DNA from: an uncultured Oscillospiraceae bacterium
Lineage (GTDB): Bacteria; Bacillota; Clostridia; Oscillospirales; Ruminococcaceae
Reading direction: 5' to 3'
Length of the DNA stretch: 64,000 nucleotides
NCBI GenBank assembly: GCA_900539195.1
Contig: UQBC01000012.1
Span: 1-64,000 of the forward strand
Below the pieces are notes generated by a model. It had not been told where the DNA came from. It saw only the letters and a list, made by a program, of their open reading frames with translations, and made no database searches. The position numbers were made by a program, and so were the translations under genes. Every line of letters begins with the position of its first letter. Position 1 is the first letter of the stretch. Below, piece by piece: positions 17,520 to 27,207 of this stretch.

Positions 17520-19196
17520 ATGAAAGGTACAATGAACACAAACAAATACTCCAGAGGATATTTCATGCCTCCCGTACAGTGTCTTGATTGGACAAAAAAG
17601 GAGTACATAGACAAGGCTCCTATATGGTGCAGTGTCGATCTGCGTGACGGAAATCAGGCGCTTATAGTTCCTATGAATCTTGAAGAAAAGCTTGAATTCT
17701 TCAAAGTGCTTGTAGCGATAGGCTTCAAGGAGATCGAGATAGGTTTCCCCGCAGCGTCCGAAACGGAATATGAATTCTGCCGTGCATTGATAGAACAGGA
17801 CCTTATCCCCGATGACGTTACTATTCAGGTACTTACCCAGTCAAGAGAACACATCATAAAGAAAACGTTTGAAGCACTTGCAGGTGCAAAGCACGCAGTT
17901 GTACATCTGTATAATTCCACCTCTGTTGCACAAAGAGAGCAGGTATTCAGAAAGCCCAAGAACGAGATTATTGACATAGCCGTTGAAGGAGCAAAGCTGC
18001 TCAAGGAATACAGAGAAAAGACACCCGGCGACTTCAAGTTTGAATATTCACCCGAGAGCTTTACCGGAACAGAGCCTGAATTTGCGCTTGAGATATGCAA
18101 TGCGGTACTTGACGTATGGCAGCCCACCCCCGATGATAAGGTTATAATCAATCTGCCCGTTACCGTTGAAATGTCGCTTCCGCACGTTTACGCAAGTCAG
18201 GTAGAGTATATGTGCAAGAATATGGTGAACAGGGAGAATGTTATCGTTTCGCTTCATCCCCATAATGACAGAGGCTGTGCCGTTGCAGACAGCGAGCTTG
18301 GCTTGCTTGCCGGCGCTGACAGAATAGAGGGTACTCTGTTCGGAAACGGTGAGCGTACCGGTAACGTTGACATAGTAACGCTTGCTCTTAATATGTACTC
18401 GCACGGCGTAGACCCGAAGCTCGACTTCTCCGATCTGCCCTCGATAACAGAGGTTTACGAGAAGATGACCTGTATGAAGGTCTACGACAGACAGCCCTAC
18501 AGCGGCTCTCTCGTGTTTGCGGCATTCTCAGGCTCACATCAGGACGCTATCGCAAAAGGTATGAAGTGGCGTGAGGAAAAAGACCCGGAGCATTGGACAG
18601 TTCCTTATCTGCCCATAGACCCTATGGATATAGGCAGACAGTATGACGGTGACGTTATCCGTATCAACAGCCAGAGCGGAAAGGGCGGTATCGGTTATCT
18701 TTTACAGCAGAAGTACGGTGTAGACCTGCCTAAGAAGTTCCGTGAAAAAGTCGGCTATACGGTTAAATCCGTTTCCGATCATCAGCATAAGGAGCTTACT
18801 CCCGATGAAGTGTACGAAGTATTCCGCAGTAATTTTGTGAATAAGGAAACCGCACTGAAAATCACCGAGGCACACTATAAGCAGGAAAACGGCGGAATCA
18901 CAGCTACAGTTACAGCAGATTACAAGGGCAGTACGGCAGTGTATACCGGCAGCGGCAACGGCAGACTTGACGCAGTGAGCGACGCTATAAAGAACGGTCT
19001 TGGACTGAGCTACAGCTTAGTAACATATAATGAACACGCTATAGAGGTAGGCTCAAAGTCAAAGGCGGCGGCTTATGTCGAGATATGCGACAAGAACGGA
19101 AACTCGTTCTGGGGCGCAGGCATCCATACCGACATCATCAACAGCTCCGTCAGCGCACTTGTTTCCGCTATCAATAACAGCGATATGGTAAAGTAA
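17520..19196 (+). CDS. leuA: 2-isopropylmalate synthase (long, LeuA type 2)
   Basis: Condenses 2-ketoisovalerate with acetyl-CoA, the first step committed to leucine. 558 residues, the long type opening with YSRGYFMPPVQCLDWT. Catalytic signature SVDLRDGNQALIVP near residue 40, metal ligands in SLHPHNDRGC and a C-terminal LeuA dimerisation/feedback domain (about 430-558). An RBS (AAAGGAC) precedes the ATG at 17520; the ATG at 17532 is an alternative. No other leu genes are adjacent, so it is a single-gene T-box unit ended by the terminator at 19215-19240. Confidence 0.96.
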   Translation: MKGTMNTNKYSRGYFMPPVQCLDWTKKEYIDKAPIWCSVDLRDGNQALIVPMNLEEKLEFFKVLVAIGFKEIEIGFPAASETEYEFCRALIEQDLIPDDVTIQVLTQSREHIIKKTFEALAGAKHAVVHLYNSTSVAQREQVFRKPKNEIIDIAVEGAKLLKEYREKTPGDFKFEYSPESFTGTEPEFALEICNAVLDVWQPTPDDKVIINLPVTVEMSLPHVYASQVEYMCKNMVNRENVIVSLHPHNDRGCAVADSELGLLAGADRIEGTLFGNGERTGNVDIVTLALNMYSHGVDPKLDFSDLPSITEVYEKMTCMKVYDRQPYSGSLVFAAFSGSHQDAIAKGMKWREEKDPEHWTVPYLPIDPMDIGRQYDGDVIRINSQSGKGGIGYLLQQKYGVDLPKKFREKVGYTVKSVSDHQHKELTPDEVYEVFRSNFVNKETALKITEAHYKQENGGITATVTADYKGSTAVYTGSGNGRLDAVSDAIKNGLGLSYSLVTYNEHAIEVGSKSKAAAYVEICDKNGNSFWGAGIHTDIINSSVSALVSAINNSDMVK

Positions 19197-19214
19197 ATCC
19201 GTATAATAATACGA

Positions 19215-19240
19215 GGGCTTTGTTTTTCAAAGCCCTTTTG
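19215..19240 (+). terminator. Terminator of leuA
   Basis: GGGCTTTG (19215-19222) pairs with CAAAGCCC (19228-19235), followed by TTTTG. Confidence 0.75.
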
Positions 19241-19249
19241 CTATGCAAA

Positions 19250-19285
19250 AAACGCATAAAAATAACCGCAGTCCGAAAACTGCGG
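19250..19285 (-). terminator. Terminator of the solute-binding protein gene
   Basis: CCGCAG (19266-19271) pairs with CTGCGG (19280-19285); leftward it is followed by TTATTTTTATG. Confidence 0.6.
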
Positions 19286-19312
19286 TTATAATTATTATTC
19301 GTATTATTCTAC

Positions 19313-20761
19313 TCAGGAGTTACCGCTTGTGATAAGACCGTTGTAGTATTCGATCTGCTTGTTGATTGTACCGATATTAGCTTCACGCATCTGTGTCCAG
19401 GACTGACCTGCGTATGTTTCGTTCTGCAGATCGAACAGCGTGTTGCCGAGAATATCCTTGACTATCTGACCTGTTGTTTCGTCAAGACCGTAAGGCTCGT
19501 CAACTACAGCATGGAAATTGTTGATTTCCTTGAAGCTGTACATGAAGTCGTACTGTTCCTCTGTATACTTCTTGTTCTTCATAATACTTGTCTTTGTTGT
19601 AGCCTTAAGATCCTCATCTGTATTGCTCAGACGGCAGCAGTTGATAAATACCGATGCCTGTTTAGCAAATTTTGAACCTGCGGGTACAAGATAGCCGAAT
19701 GTCGTCATCGAATAATAATATTCATCAGCCTGTGAATCTCTGGGGAAGGGAACAAAGAATATATCAAGAGAATCATCCCTCGTCATTTTCTTTGCGTAGT
19801 TTGTAATTATCCATTCACCCATACCCTGGAATGCCGCTGTACCCGAAACGATAGGATCTTCGTCTACGTTTATAACGCCTTCCTGGAACTTTGCAAGACC
19901 TTCGCTCTTGAGCGACTGCATAAATGTAGCGGCTCTGTCAACGCTTGCGTTGTTGAAGTTGCTTACCAGCTTACCGTCCTCACCGATCTCTATAAGCGGT
20001 ACGCCTGTTGAGTCGATTATTGCCTGTGCTGAATATTCGGTAGCACCGTAAAGACCTGTTCTGTTGCCGTCGGTATCCGAGTCGATGAACTTACGGATCA
20101 CATCAGCCATTGCTTCCCATGTCCACTTGCCTTCATCATAAAGCTCCTTGGGGTCGTCAAGACCTATCTGCTCAAATACTCCTCTGTTGTAAATAAGGAA
20201 GTAGGATGAAACGTTATAAGCCCAGGGGTAGTAGTAATTCTTACCGTTCCACTTGTACTTGTTAATGTACTGATCAAGTCCTGACCACTGAGGAGCAGAG
20301 AGGTCTATATACTCATCAAGAGGAGTGTACATATTCTTTGACATCATGAGCGGGAATGTGCTGTCTGAGTAGTCAACAAGGTCAGGAGATTCGCCGGCTG
20401 AAATAGCCGTTGTAAGCTTTTCAAGTATCTGGAGCGATCCTACTATTGAACATTTGATTGTACAGCCGTAGTTTTCCGAGAAATACTTATATGCGGGCTT
20501 TACGTCACCTGCGGTCGTAATGTCATAGCAACCGAGATACTGAAGCTCTGCGGGCTCAACCTCTTCGCCTGCGTCTATGCTTATGTCGCCTACGCTGACG
20601 GGATTGTCTATCTCGTCATCAATTGTTGTTTCTGTGCTTGTAGTACTGTCATCGGAACCTGTTGAAGCGGTTGTGCTTGTTCCGCTGTTAGAGCACGCCG
20701 CAAGCGATACAGCGGTTGCTGCCGCCATTACTCCTGCGAATATTCTTTTAAAATTGATCAT
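19313..20761 (-). CDS. ABC transporter solute-binding lipoprotein (sugar type)
   Basis: An extracellular binding protein anchored by a lipobox. The start at 20761 is set by AAGGAGG and gives a clean signal peptide (MINFKRIFAGVMAAATAVSL) ending in LAAC; a longer frame to 20842 is not needed. A Ser/Thr-rich linker follows, then a family 1/8-like fold with YNVSSYFLIYNRGVFEQIG, DGNRTGLYGATEYSAQA and an SFKEINNFHAVVDEPYG end, typical of sugar-binding proteins. 482 residues. No permease or ATPase gene lies nearby, so the transporter partners must be elsewhere. A cre-like site sits in the 5' untranslated region. A frameshifted paralogue lies just upstream. Confidence 0.9.
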   Translation of the reverse strand: MINFKRIFAGVMAAATAVSLAACSNSGTSTTASTGSDDSTTSTETTIDDEIDNPVSVGDISIDAGEEVEPAELQYLGCYDITTAGDVKPAYKYFSENYGCTIKCSIVGSLQILEKLTTAISAGESPDLVDYSDSTFPLMMSKNMYTPLDEYIDLSAPQWSGLDQYINKYKWNGKNYYYPWAYNVSSYFLIYNRGVFEQIGLDDPKELYDEGKWTWEAMADVIRKFIDSDTDGNRTGLYGATEYSAQAIIDSTGVPLIEIGEDGKLVSNFNNASVDRAATFMQSLKSEGLAKFQEGVINVDEDPIVSGTAAFQGMGEWIITNYAKKMTRDDSLDIFFVPFPRDSQADEYYYSMTTFGYLVPAGSKFAKQASVFINCCRLSNTDEDLKATTKTSIMKNKKYTEEQYDFMYSFKEINNFHAVVDEPYGLDETTGQIVKDILGNTLFDLQNETYAGQSWTQMREANIGTINKQIEYYNGLITSGNS

Positions 20762-20784
20762 AAAAACCTCCTTAATGTAATGCG

Positions 20785-20798
20785 TGCAATCGTTTACA
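20785..20798 (-). promoter_or_regulatory. cre-like / LacI-family operator
   Basis: Leftward TGTAAACGATTGCA fits the catabolite-responsive element TGWAANCGNTNWCA with one mismatch. It lies just downstream of the -10 element, a position where CcpA or a local LacI-type regulator would repress. It fits a carbohydrate-uptake gene. Confidence 0.5.
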
Positions 20799-20813
20799 CA
20801 CATCTTTGCTATG

Positions 20814-20842
20814 ATTTTATCACAATAAGTACATTTATTCAA
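20814..20842 (-). promoter_or_regulatory. Promoter of the solute-binding protein gene
   Basis: Leftward TTGAAT (20837-20842), a 17-bp spacer and TAAAAT (20814-20819). Confidence 0.65.
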
Positions 20843-21029
20843 TTCACATTTTAGTCAAAGTTGATTTGAAAAAATTGTGCAATATGTACAATGAAACATA
20901 TGAAAATTAAAAATGTAAGCTAAAAAGTGCGTAAAATAGCCTGTTTAATAGAACAATTTTACGATTTACTTTATTAGCTAAAATATCCTCTGTGAGCAGT
21001 TTACAGCAGGCTTGTGAAATGAATTATAT

Positions 21030-22465
21030 TTACTGTGTGAGCAGTCCGTTATAATATTCTATCTGCTTGCTGATTGCACCGATATTGGCTTCTCTCATCT
21101 GAGTCCACGACTGACCAGAATAATCGCTCTCGATATCAAACAGTGTATTGCCGAGGATATCCTTTACTATCTGACCTGTTGTTTCGTCAAGTCCGTAAGG
21201 ATTGTCGACTACACAGTGGAAATTTGCAGGTTCTTTAAAACTGTAGATGAAGTCGTACATTTCGTCAGTGTACTTCTTGCTTCTCATTATGCTTGCCTTT
21301 GTGGTAGCCTTTAGGTCTTCGTCCGTGTTGCTCAGGCGACAGCAGTTGATGAACACAGAAGCCTGCTTTGCATATTTTGAACCGGCCGGAACAAGATAGC
21401 CGAATGTGGTTATAGGATAATAGTATTCATCGGCTTCAACGTCTCTCGGGAACGGAACAAAGAAGTAGTCGAGACTGTCGTCCTTGAGCATTGCCTTTGC
21501 GTAACCTGAGATTATCCATTCGCCCATACACTGGAATGCCGCCGTACCCTCAAGCATAGGCGTTGTATCAACGTCAATGATGCCTTCCTGGAATGATGCA
21601 AGACCTTCTTTTTTCATTTCCTGCATAAAGTTTGCAGCTCTGTCTACATTTGCATTTTCAAAATTCTGTACAAGCTTGCCGCTTTCATCGATAGTTATAA
21701 GGGGAGTACCCGTACTGTTTATGAATGACTGGGCTGAGTACTGCATTGCACCGTAAAGACCTGTTCTCTTGCCGTCGGGATCAGAGTCTATGAACTTGCG
21801 GATATCGTCCTTCATAGCGTCCCATGTCCATTCGCCTCTGTCATAAAGAAGCTTTGGATCTTCGATACCGATCTGCTCAAACACTGATCTGTTATATATC
21901 AGGAAGTAAGGAGCTACATTATATGCCCAGGGGTAGTAATAATTCTTTCCACCCCACTTGTACTGATTTATGTACTGCTCAAGACCTGACCACTGCGGCG
22001 CTGAAAGATTCATATATTCTTCAAGCGGTGTGTACATATTCTTTGACATAAGCAGGGGGAATGTATTATCAGAATAGTCAACAAGGTCGGGTGATTCACC
22101 GGAAGAAATAGCTGTAGTAAGCTTTTCCTGAATCTGCAATGAGCCGACTATCGTACACTTTATTGTACAGCCGTAATTCTCCGAGAAATACTTGTATGAC
22201 GGCTTTACGTCGCCTGCCGTTGTGATATCATAACAGCCGAGATATTCAAGTTCTGCCGCTTCAACTTCTTCACCTGCGTCAATGCTTATGTCGCCGACGC
22301 TTACGGGGTTTTCTATCTCATCGTCGATAGTTGTTTCCGTGCTTGTATTTGTCGTGTCTGCAGAGCCTGCGCCTGAACCGCTTGAGCGCTGCTTGAGCAG
22401 GCGGCAAGTGAAATTGCTGTAAAGCCGGACATAACACCTGTAAATATTCGTTTAAGATTTGCCAT
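21030..22465 (-). pseudogene. Second solute-binding lipoprotein gene, frameshifted
   Basis: A close paralogue of the gene at 19313-20761 over its full length: KLTTAIS-GESPDLVDYSD, NV-PYFLIYNR and GLDETTGQIVKDILGNTLFD are shared almost unchanged. The signal peptide starts at 22465 (MANLKRIFTGVMSGFTAISLAAC) behind GGAGG, but just past the lipobox (near 22380-22395, in a repeated AGC/GCTCAAGC stretch) the frame is lost. The rest, from SGSGAGSADTT onward, is in another frame to the stop at 21030. The span is 1436 nt, one short of a multiple of three, so a single-base loss explains it. It may be a recent pseudogene, a phase-variable state or a sequencing error. Confidence 0.85.
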
Positions 22466-22506
22466 AAATACCTCCAAATTTTTATATCGGGTTTGACTTT
22501 ATTTAT

Positions 22507-22535
22507 ATAATACCACCGAACGCCTGACGCAACAA
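22507..22535 (-). promoter_or_regulatory. Possible promoter of the frameshifted paralogue
   Basis: Leftward TTGTTG (22530-22535), a 17-bp spacer and TATTAT (22507-22512). Moderate match only. Confidence 0.4.
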
Positions 22536-22632
22536 TGCTTTTTTCTGCTTGATACGGTTGCTTTTTGTGCACGAAAATTATAACATATTAATGTTGAAAC
22601 ACCGTAATCGGCTTTTCAATATATAAATTTGT

Positions 22633-22669
22633 GCAAAGAAAAGCCGCAACCCTAAGCGGGGTTGCGGCT
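22633..22669 (-). terminator. Terminator of the 70-residue protein gene
   Basis: AGCCGCAAC pairs with GTTGCGGCT (22642-22669); leftward it is followed by TTTTCTTTG. Confidence 0.75.
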
Positions 22670-22694
22670 GAAACGTCAAATATTTTGCCGATTA

Positions 22695-22907
22695 TCAGAA
22701 GTTGATGTTGTTGACATCAGAATTTGCAAGCTGTATTTCCTTTTTAGGAATGCGCTTGAGGGGAGAATATACAAACTTCTTGCAGGAATCGTAAGACTTT
22801 ACAACACCGAACTTTGAGCACTGAATCTTATCGTCACCCATAGCGGTGCCAAGCTCACAGTATTTGCAGGAAGGCTTGATATTATTGCCGAACAGTTTCT
22901 TTTTCAT
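22695..22907 (-). CDS. Small Cys-containing protein, unknown
   Basis: 70 residues from MKKKLFGNNIKPSCKYCELG. Four cysteines occur as CKYC and, further on, single Cys residues in IQCSKFG and YDSCKKF, a spacing that could bind zinc. The C-terminal half is basic (SPLKRIPKKEIQ). The start at 22907 is preferred to 22919 because the GGTGGTG purine-rich stretch then has normal spacing. I have a vague memory of similar short proteins in Ruminococcaceae but no family name or function. It is a single-gene unit with its own terminator. Confidence 0.7.
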   Translation of the reverse strand: MKKKLFGNNIKPSCKYCELGTAMGDDKIQCSKFGVVKSYDSCKKFVYSPLKRIPKKEIQLANSDVNNINF

Positions 22908-23026
22908 ATAAAACACCACCTAACGAAATTTGCACTGATTTTCCAATGCCGCTTATATTATTTGTTATTATATCATAAAATCAAGACGATGTCAACCGAC
23001 ACGGCGATACTTTGAGAATTTTTATA

Positions 23027-24058
23027 TCAATTTGATCTCTCGGTGTTTTTGAGCAGAATAAATGTCATTCCCGCAATGCACAGAAGTAACAGCGGGTCGC
23101 TTATAAGTGTATCTGTCGCATATGCGAATACATTTACCGTGGTGTTATATCCGCTGATACATACGATTATATAACATATCAGCGCCGCATTTGCTGATAT
23201 AACCGCTCTTGACACTATAAAACGCAACATATTTATCCTGAATGCCGATAAAGTATACAGTTGATAAATAACACACAATCCCCCGAAAGAAATCAACGCA
23301 GTAACTACCGGCAGAGAACAGACCGCACCTGAATTTTTAATATTGGTGATTTCGGTTACGGCTTTTATTATATACGGCAATTCACTGCCTGTAAGAGTCC
23401 CGATCACAAAGTCTGCAAGCTCTGTTGCGGTATTGAAGAGAAGAATTGCAAGCGCAATGTTCATCAATGCTTTTGCCGCTCCCGAAATGCACGCTGTAAC
23501 ATCTTTCGCTTTCAATGAGAGCCGCACGGCGCTGTCGTTTACGGGCTTGAAGTATATATTTATGATCACGGCGGCGGTAAAATTTGCCGCAAGGCACGAC
23601 AAAAATACTATAAGCCCTGCTTTTATGTCGCCGTATATTCCAATGCCGACAATACCGATAACGAATGCAGGACCGCTGTTATAGCAATAGCACAGCGCCG
23701 TGTTGCACCGCTTATCGCATTCCTTACTACCGTCGGTAAATTCACTGAGAAGTTTCACCCCTATAGGATAACCGCCGATCTGACTTAACATAAAAATGCC
23801 GAACATCTTTCTGTCAAGATGAAGTACAAATTTCATTATGTACCATAACGGAGTGAACATGATTTCGCCTATGCCGCTCTTTATCAGCAGCGACGAAAAC
23901 ACCATAAAGCAAAACAGCGACGGTATCAGGCTGTCTAGACAAATATATATACATCGTTTTATTGTTTCAGCTGTACCGGCACTGTCGGCAACGAGCAGTA
24001 TACCGATGATAAGCGCCGATAATGCCGCAAATATAATAACCGCTTTTTTTCTTTTCAT
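23027..24058 (-). CDS. ylbJ: YlbJ-like sporulation integral membrane protein
   Basis: 343 residues with about eight hydrophobic segments of the nucleoside-recognition (Gate) type. The blocks SLIPSLFCFMVFSSLL, LSQIGGYPIGVKLL and CYCYNSGPAFVIG-VG are those of YlbJ, a spore-former protein needed for normal endospores in Bacillus. Substrate unknown. It is transcribed away from yqfC and yqfD, with about 60 bp between the start codons, so sporulation promoters may face both ways there. Confidence 0.85.
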   Translation of the reverse strand: MKRKKAVIIFAALSALIIGILLVADSAGTAETIKRCIYICLDSLIPSLFCFMVFSSLLIKSGIGEIMFTPLWYIMKFVLHLDRKMFGIFMLSQIGGYPIGVKLLSEFTDGSKECDKRCNTALCYCYNSGPAFVIGIVGIGIYGDIKAGLIVFLSCLAANFTAAVIINIYFKPVNDSAVRLSLKAKDVTACISGAAKALMNIALAILLFNTATELADFVIGTLTGSELPYIIKAVTEITNIKNSGAVCSLPVVTALISFGGLCVIYQLYTLSAFRINMLRFIVSRAVISANAALICYIIVCISGYNTTVNVFAYATDTLISDPLLLLCIAGMTFILLKNTERSN

Positions 24059-24120
24059 AAACGCCTCACTTCTTTTTTATCCGGACCCGCATATAGATTA
24101 TATGAAAGGAGCGGAGAAAA

Positions 24121-24408
24121 ATGAATGTGAACAAACTTGCAGGCAGATATGAACAGTTGAAAGGCAAGACACGCAGGCATTCCTATGTAACTATAAAGGA
24201 TAACACTTTTATTGAAATAGAGTGCTGCAGAAAGGTCACGGGATTCGGCGATAATATGATAGAGCTTGAGATACCTTGCGGACTTATCAGAATAGTCGGA
24301 CTGGAGCTGAGATTAAAGAACTTCGGCACGGACAGCGTTAAGATATACGGCAGGATACATTCAGTAGGCTTTGAAGAAAATGCAGGATGCGATGCGGAGG
24401 AACCATGA
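24121..24408 (+). CDS. yqfC: Sporulation protein YqfC
   Basis: 95 residues of the YabP/YqfC family: NTFIEIECCRKVTGFGDNMI and GLIRIVGLELRLKNFGTDSVKIYGRI are diagnostic. Family members act in spore envelope or cortex formation, and the gene is almost always followed by yqfD, as here. Start ATG at 24121 after AAAGGAG. Its stop overlaps the yqfD start (ATGA). Confidence 0.9.
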   Translation: MNVNKLAGRYEQLKGKTRRHSYVTIKDNTFIEIECCRKVTGFGDNMIELEIPCGLIRIVGLELRLKNFGTDSVKIYGRIHSVGFEENAGCDAEEP

Positions 24409-25616
24409 AGAAATACAAAAAGAATAAAAGAAAAACGAAAGCAGGTTTTCCCGCAACATATATCACGGTAGTGGGCATAGGCGGCTTTCAGGAGAAATTC
24501 ATCAGCTGCCTTATATCAGAGGATATACAGATATATGCAATTACACAGCAGACGTCAGGCTTTACTGCTGTAGTAAAACCCGGTTGCTATCTTAAAATGA
24601 GCAGGATCGCACGAAAAAACGGGGTAAGGCTCAGGGTGTCTGAGCGGAAAGGACTTGCGTTTCGTCTGTATCCGTACCGCAGACGCTGGGGACTTGTAGC
24701 AGGAGCATTGTGCTGTTGCGCCGTTATCGTATTCTTGTCGCAGTTTGTGTGGAAGATAGATATTGAGGGAAACGAGCGTCTTTCCGATGCCGAGATTGCC
24801 GCAGTTATGGAAGACAACGGACTTTTACCGGGCTGTGGCACAAAATCATTTGACACAAAGGTGTGCGAGCTGTCGGCTATGTCACGGCTGAAAGATCTGT
24901 CATGGATAAGCGTTGAACGCGAGGGGAGCAGGGTATATATAAAAACAGCCGAAACAAACGATCCGCCGAAAGCCGATATCCCGATAAATACACCGTGCAA
25001 TGTTGTAAGCGATTATGACGGACAACTCGTATACACAGAGATCTATAAGGGCAAACTGCAAACCACAGTCGGAAGCGGAGTTGCCAAAGGTCAGCTTCTT
25101 ATAAGCGGAACGGTGAATGATAACGGCGGAAGAATCGTATATGTTCACGCTGACGGTTTGCTTAAAGCCGAGTGCGAACAGACTGAAGAATTTTATCTGC
25201 CGTTTGAACAGACACGGAAGATACCGACAGACGAAAAGTATTATTCCACATATCTTATGTTCGGCTCTTACGCTTTGCCGCTCCCGTGGGAACATTATAA
25301 CGCAGATAATATGAGCGGTTTCACATACAGTGAGGATACTTATAATATCAGCATTTTCGGCGCGGATACCCCGTATAAATACAAGCAGGGTGTGTATACG
25401 AAAATGAAAGAGGAAACGATAAGATATACCGCCCGTGATATAATGTCACAGCTTGAAAAGCAGAAAAAGGATTATGAAGATAATTTCCTTTCCGACTGTA
25501 AGATATTGTCCGATGAAAAAAAAGTTACAACAGACGAAAAGGGAATTAAAATGGCAATAAAATATAAGGTTGAACGTTATATCGGAGTAAAGCAGCCGAT
25601 CACCGTTTTATATTGA
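24405..25616 (+). CDS. yqfD: Sporulation protein YqfD
   Basis: 403 residues from the ATG at 24405 that overlaps the yqfC stop and follows GGAGG. A basic N-terminus, cytoplasmic region, one membrane segment (about 90-112, WGLVAGALCCCAVIVFLSQF) and a long extracytoplasmic part with WKIDIEGNERLSDAEI, a POTRA-like start, fit YqfD. YqfC and YqfD form a conserved sigma-E controlled pair in endospore formers. The next gene, phoH, has its own promoter. Confidence 0.92.
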   Translation: MKKYKKNKRKTKAGFPATYITVVGIGGFQEKFISCLISEDIQIYAITQQTSGFTAVVKPGCYLKMSRIARKNGVRLRVSERKGLAFRLYPYRRRWGLVAGALCCCAVIVFLSQFVWKIDIEGNERLSDAEIAAVMEDNGLLPGCGTKSFDTKVCELSAMSRLKDLSWISVEREGSRVYIKTAETNDPPKADIPINTPCNVVSDYDGQLVYTEIYKGKLQTTVGSGVAKGQLLISGTVNDNGGRIVYVHADGLLKAECEQTEEFYLPFEQTRKIPTDEKYYSTYLMFGSYALPLPWEHYNADNMSGFTYSEDTYNISIFGADTPYKYKQGVYTKMKEETIRYTARDIMSQLEKQKKDYEDNFLSDCKILSDEKKVTTDEKGIKMAIKYKVERYIGVKQPITVLY

Positions 25617-25633
25617 TTTGACGTAAATTTGTA

Positions 25634-25662
25634 TTGAAATAAAGTCCGGAATGTGGTATACT
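25634..25662 (+). promoter_or_regulatory. Promoter of the phoH-ybeY-dgkA-era operon
   Basis: TTGAAA (25634-25639), a 17-bp spacer and TATACT (25657-25662). Confidence 0.7.
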
Positions 25663-25712
25663 ATCATAGAATAGATAAATTTCTAAAATGTGAAAGGAAT
25701 ATATCACAATAA

Positions 25713-26675
25713 ATGACAGAAAAAGCTGTTAATATTCAGGATATGAGCCGGATCCACGAAGTTTTCGGCGATTTTGACAGTAATATCAATATTATACAAA
25801 AGGAATACAAGGTTTCGATATACAGCCGTGATGACGAAATACGCATAAAGGGCGAAGAAAATGCTGTCGATAACGCACAGCAGGTCATAAATACGCTTGT
25901 CGCTTCCGTGGAAAAAGGCGAGATACCGACAGAGCAGAGCGTAAGGTATGCGATCTCAATGATAAACGAGGGCAAGAGCGAGGAAATGCAGACGCTCTCC
26001 TCGGACTGTATCTGTGTCAGCCATACAGGAAAGCCGATAAAGGCAAAGACGGTCGGACAGTCGAAATATGTGAACAGTATAAAAAAGAATACGATCGTAT
26101 TCGGTGTAGGTCCTGCCGGTACAGGCAAGACTTATCTTGCGGTAGCGCTTGCGGTAAGAGCGTTCAAGGCGCACGAGGTGCAACGTATAATTCTTACACG
26201 TCCTGCTGTGGAGGCGGGCGAGAAGCTCGGATTTCTGCCGGGCGATCTTCAGAACAAGGTTGATCCTTATCTGCGTCCGCTGTATGACGCACTTTTCGAT
26301 ATGATGGGGTCTGAAGCGTTTCAGCGTAATATGGAGCGAGGCTGTATAGAAGTCGCTCCGCTTGCATATATGCGAGGAAGAACGCTTGACGACAGCTTTA
26401 TCATTCTTGACGAGGCGCAGAACACAACTCCCGAGCAGATGAAGATGTTTCTGACCCGACTGGGCTTTAACAGCAAGATGGTCATAACGGGTGACGTTAC
26501 ACAGATAGATTTGCCGGATTCAAGACGTTCGGGACTTGTAGAAGCTACAAAAATTCTGAAGAATATAGACGATATTGCAATAAACCGTTTTACGGAAAAG
26601 GACGTAGTGCGTCACAGACTTGTACAGGATATAGTAAAAGCCTATGAGCAGTACAATGAAAGAAAGAAAAGCTGA
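25713..26675 (+). CDS. phoH: PhoH-like ATPase
   Basis: 320 residues with an N-terminal KH-like RNA-binding segment (about 1-75) and the PhoH P-loop domain: GPAGTGKTYLAVALAV, then RPAVEAGEKLGFLPGD and DDSFIILDEAQNTTPEQMKMF with Walker B. PhoH proteins are linked to RNA helicase or nuclease activity; with ybeY next door, a role in rRNA/RNA metabolism is likely. The order phoH-ybeY-dgkA-era-recO is standard in Clostridia (a yqfF homologue is missing between phoH and ybeY). Confidence 0.95.
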   Translation: MTEKAVNIQDMSRIHEVFGDFDSNINIIQKEYKVSIYSRDDEIRIKGEENAVDNAQQVINTLVASVEKGEIPTEQSVRYAISMINEGKSEEMQTLSSDCICVSHTGKPIKAKTVGQSKYVNSIKKNTIVFGVGPAGTGKTYLAVALAVRAFKAHEVQRIILTRPAVEAGEKLGFLPGDLQNKVDPYLRPLYDALFDMMGSEAFQRNMERGCIEVAPLAYMRGRTLDDSFIILDEAQNTTPEQMKMFLTRLGFNSKMVITGDVTQIDLPDSRRSGLVEATKILKNIDDIAINRFTEKDVVRHRLVQDIVKAYEQYNERKKS

Positions 26676-26700
26676 CCGCTTTTAAATGAGGAAAGTAAAA

Positions 26701-27195
26701 ATGTCTGAGAAGAAAACACCTAAAATATATATGTCGTTCAGGAACAATCAGAAAGCAATAGAAGTGCCTAACGGACTGCGCACCGTTATCAGAAAGTGCA
26801 TTGCGGAAACGCTCAGAGTTACGGATTTTGTCGGTGACGCAGACGTATCGGTAACGCTTGTTGACAACGAGCGGATAAAACGCATCAATAAAGAGTTTCG
26901 TGACAAGAACAAAGTAACGGACGTTATCTCGTTTCCGCTCGGCGCGTATGACGAGTATGACGTAAACCCCGAAAACGGCGCATATATGCTCGGGGATATC
27001 GTTATTTCCATGGAAAAAGCCCATGCGCAGTCTATTGAATACGGACATTCGCTGATAAGAGAGGTCGGTTTTTTAGCTACGCATTCAACTCTTCATCTTC
27101 TCGGATACGATCACGAGGACGATCCAGACGGTGAAAAGGTGATGCTTGAGCTGCAAGACCTTGTGCTGAACAACCTTAAGATCACACGGGAATAA
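26701..27195 (+). CDS. ybeY: Endoribonuclease YbeY
   Basis: A metal-dependent RNase acting in 16S rRNA 3'-end maturation and ribosome quality control. 164 residues from the ATG at 26701 (AGGAAA upstream; the ATG at 26686 contains that site). The catalytic zinc motif H-x3-H-x5-H appears as THSTLHLLGYDHEDD, preceded by the conserved VTDVISFP. It lies between phoH and dgkA with tiny gaps. Confidence 0.96.
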   Translation: MSEKKTPKIYMSFRNNQKAIEVPNGLRTVIRKCIAETLRVTDFVGDADVSVTLVDNERIKRINKEFRDKNKVTDVISFPLGAYDEYDVNPENGAYMLGDIVISMEKAHAQSIEYGHSLIREVGFLATHSTLHLLGYDHEDDPDGEKVMLELQDLVLNNLKITRE

Positions 27196-27207
27196 AAAGA
27201 GGTCAAA

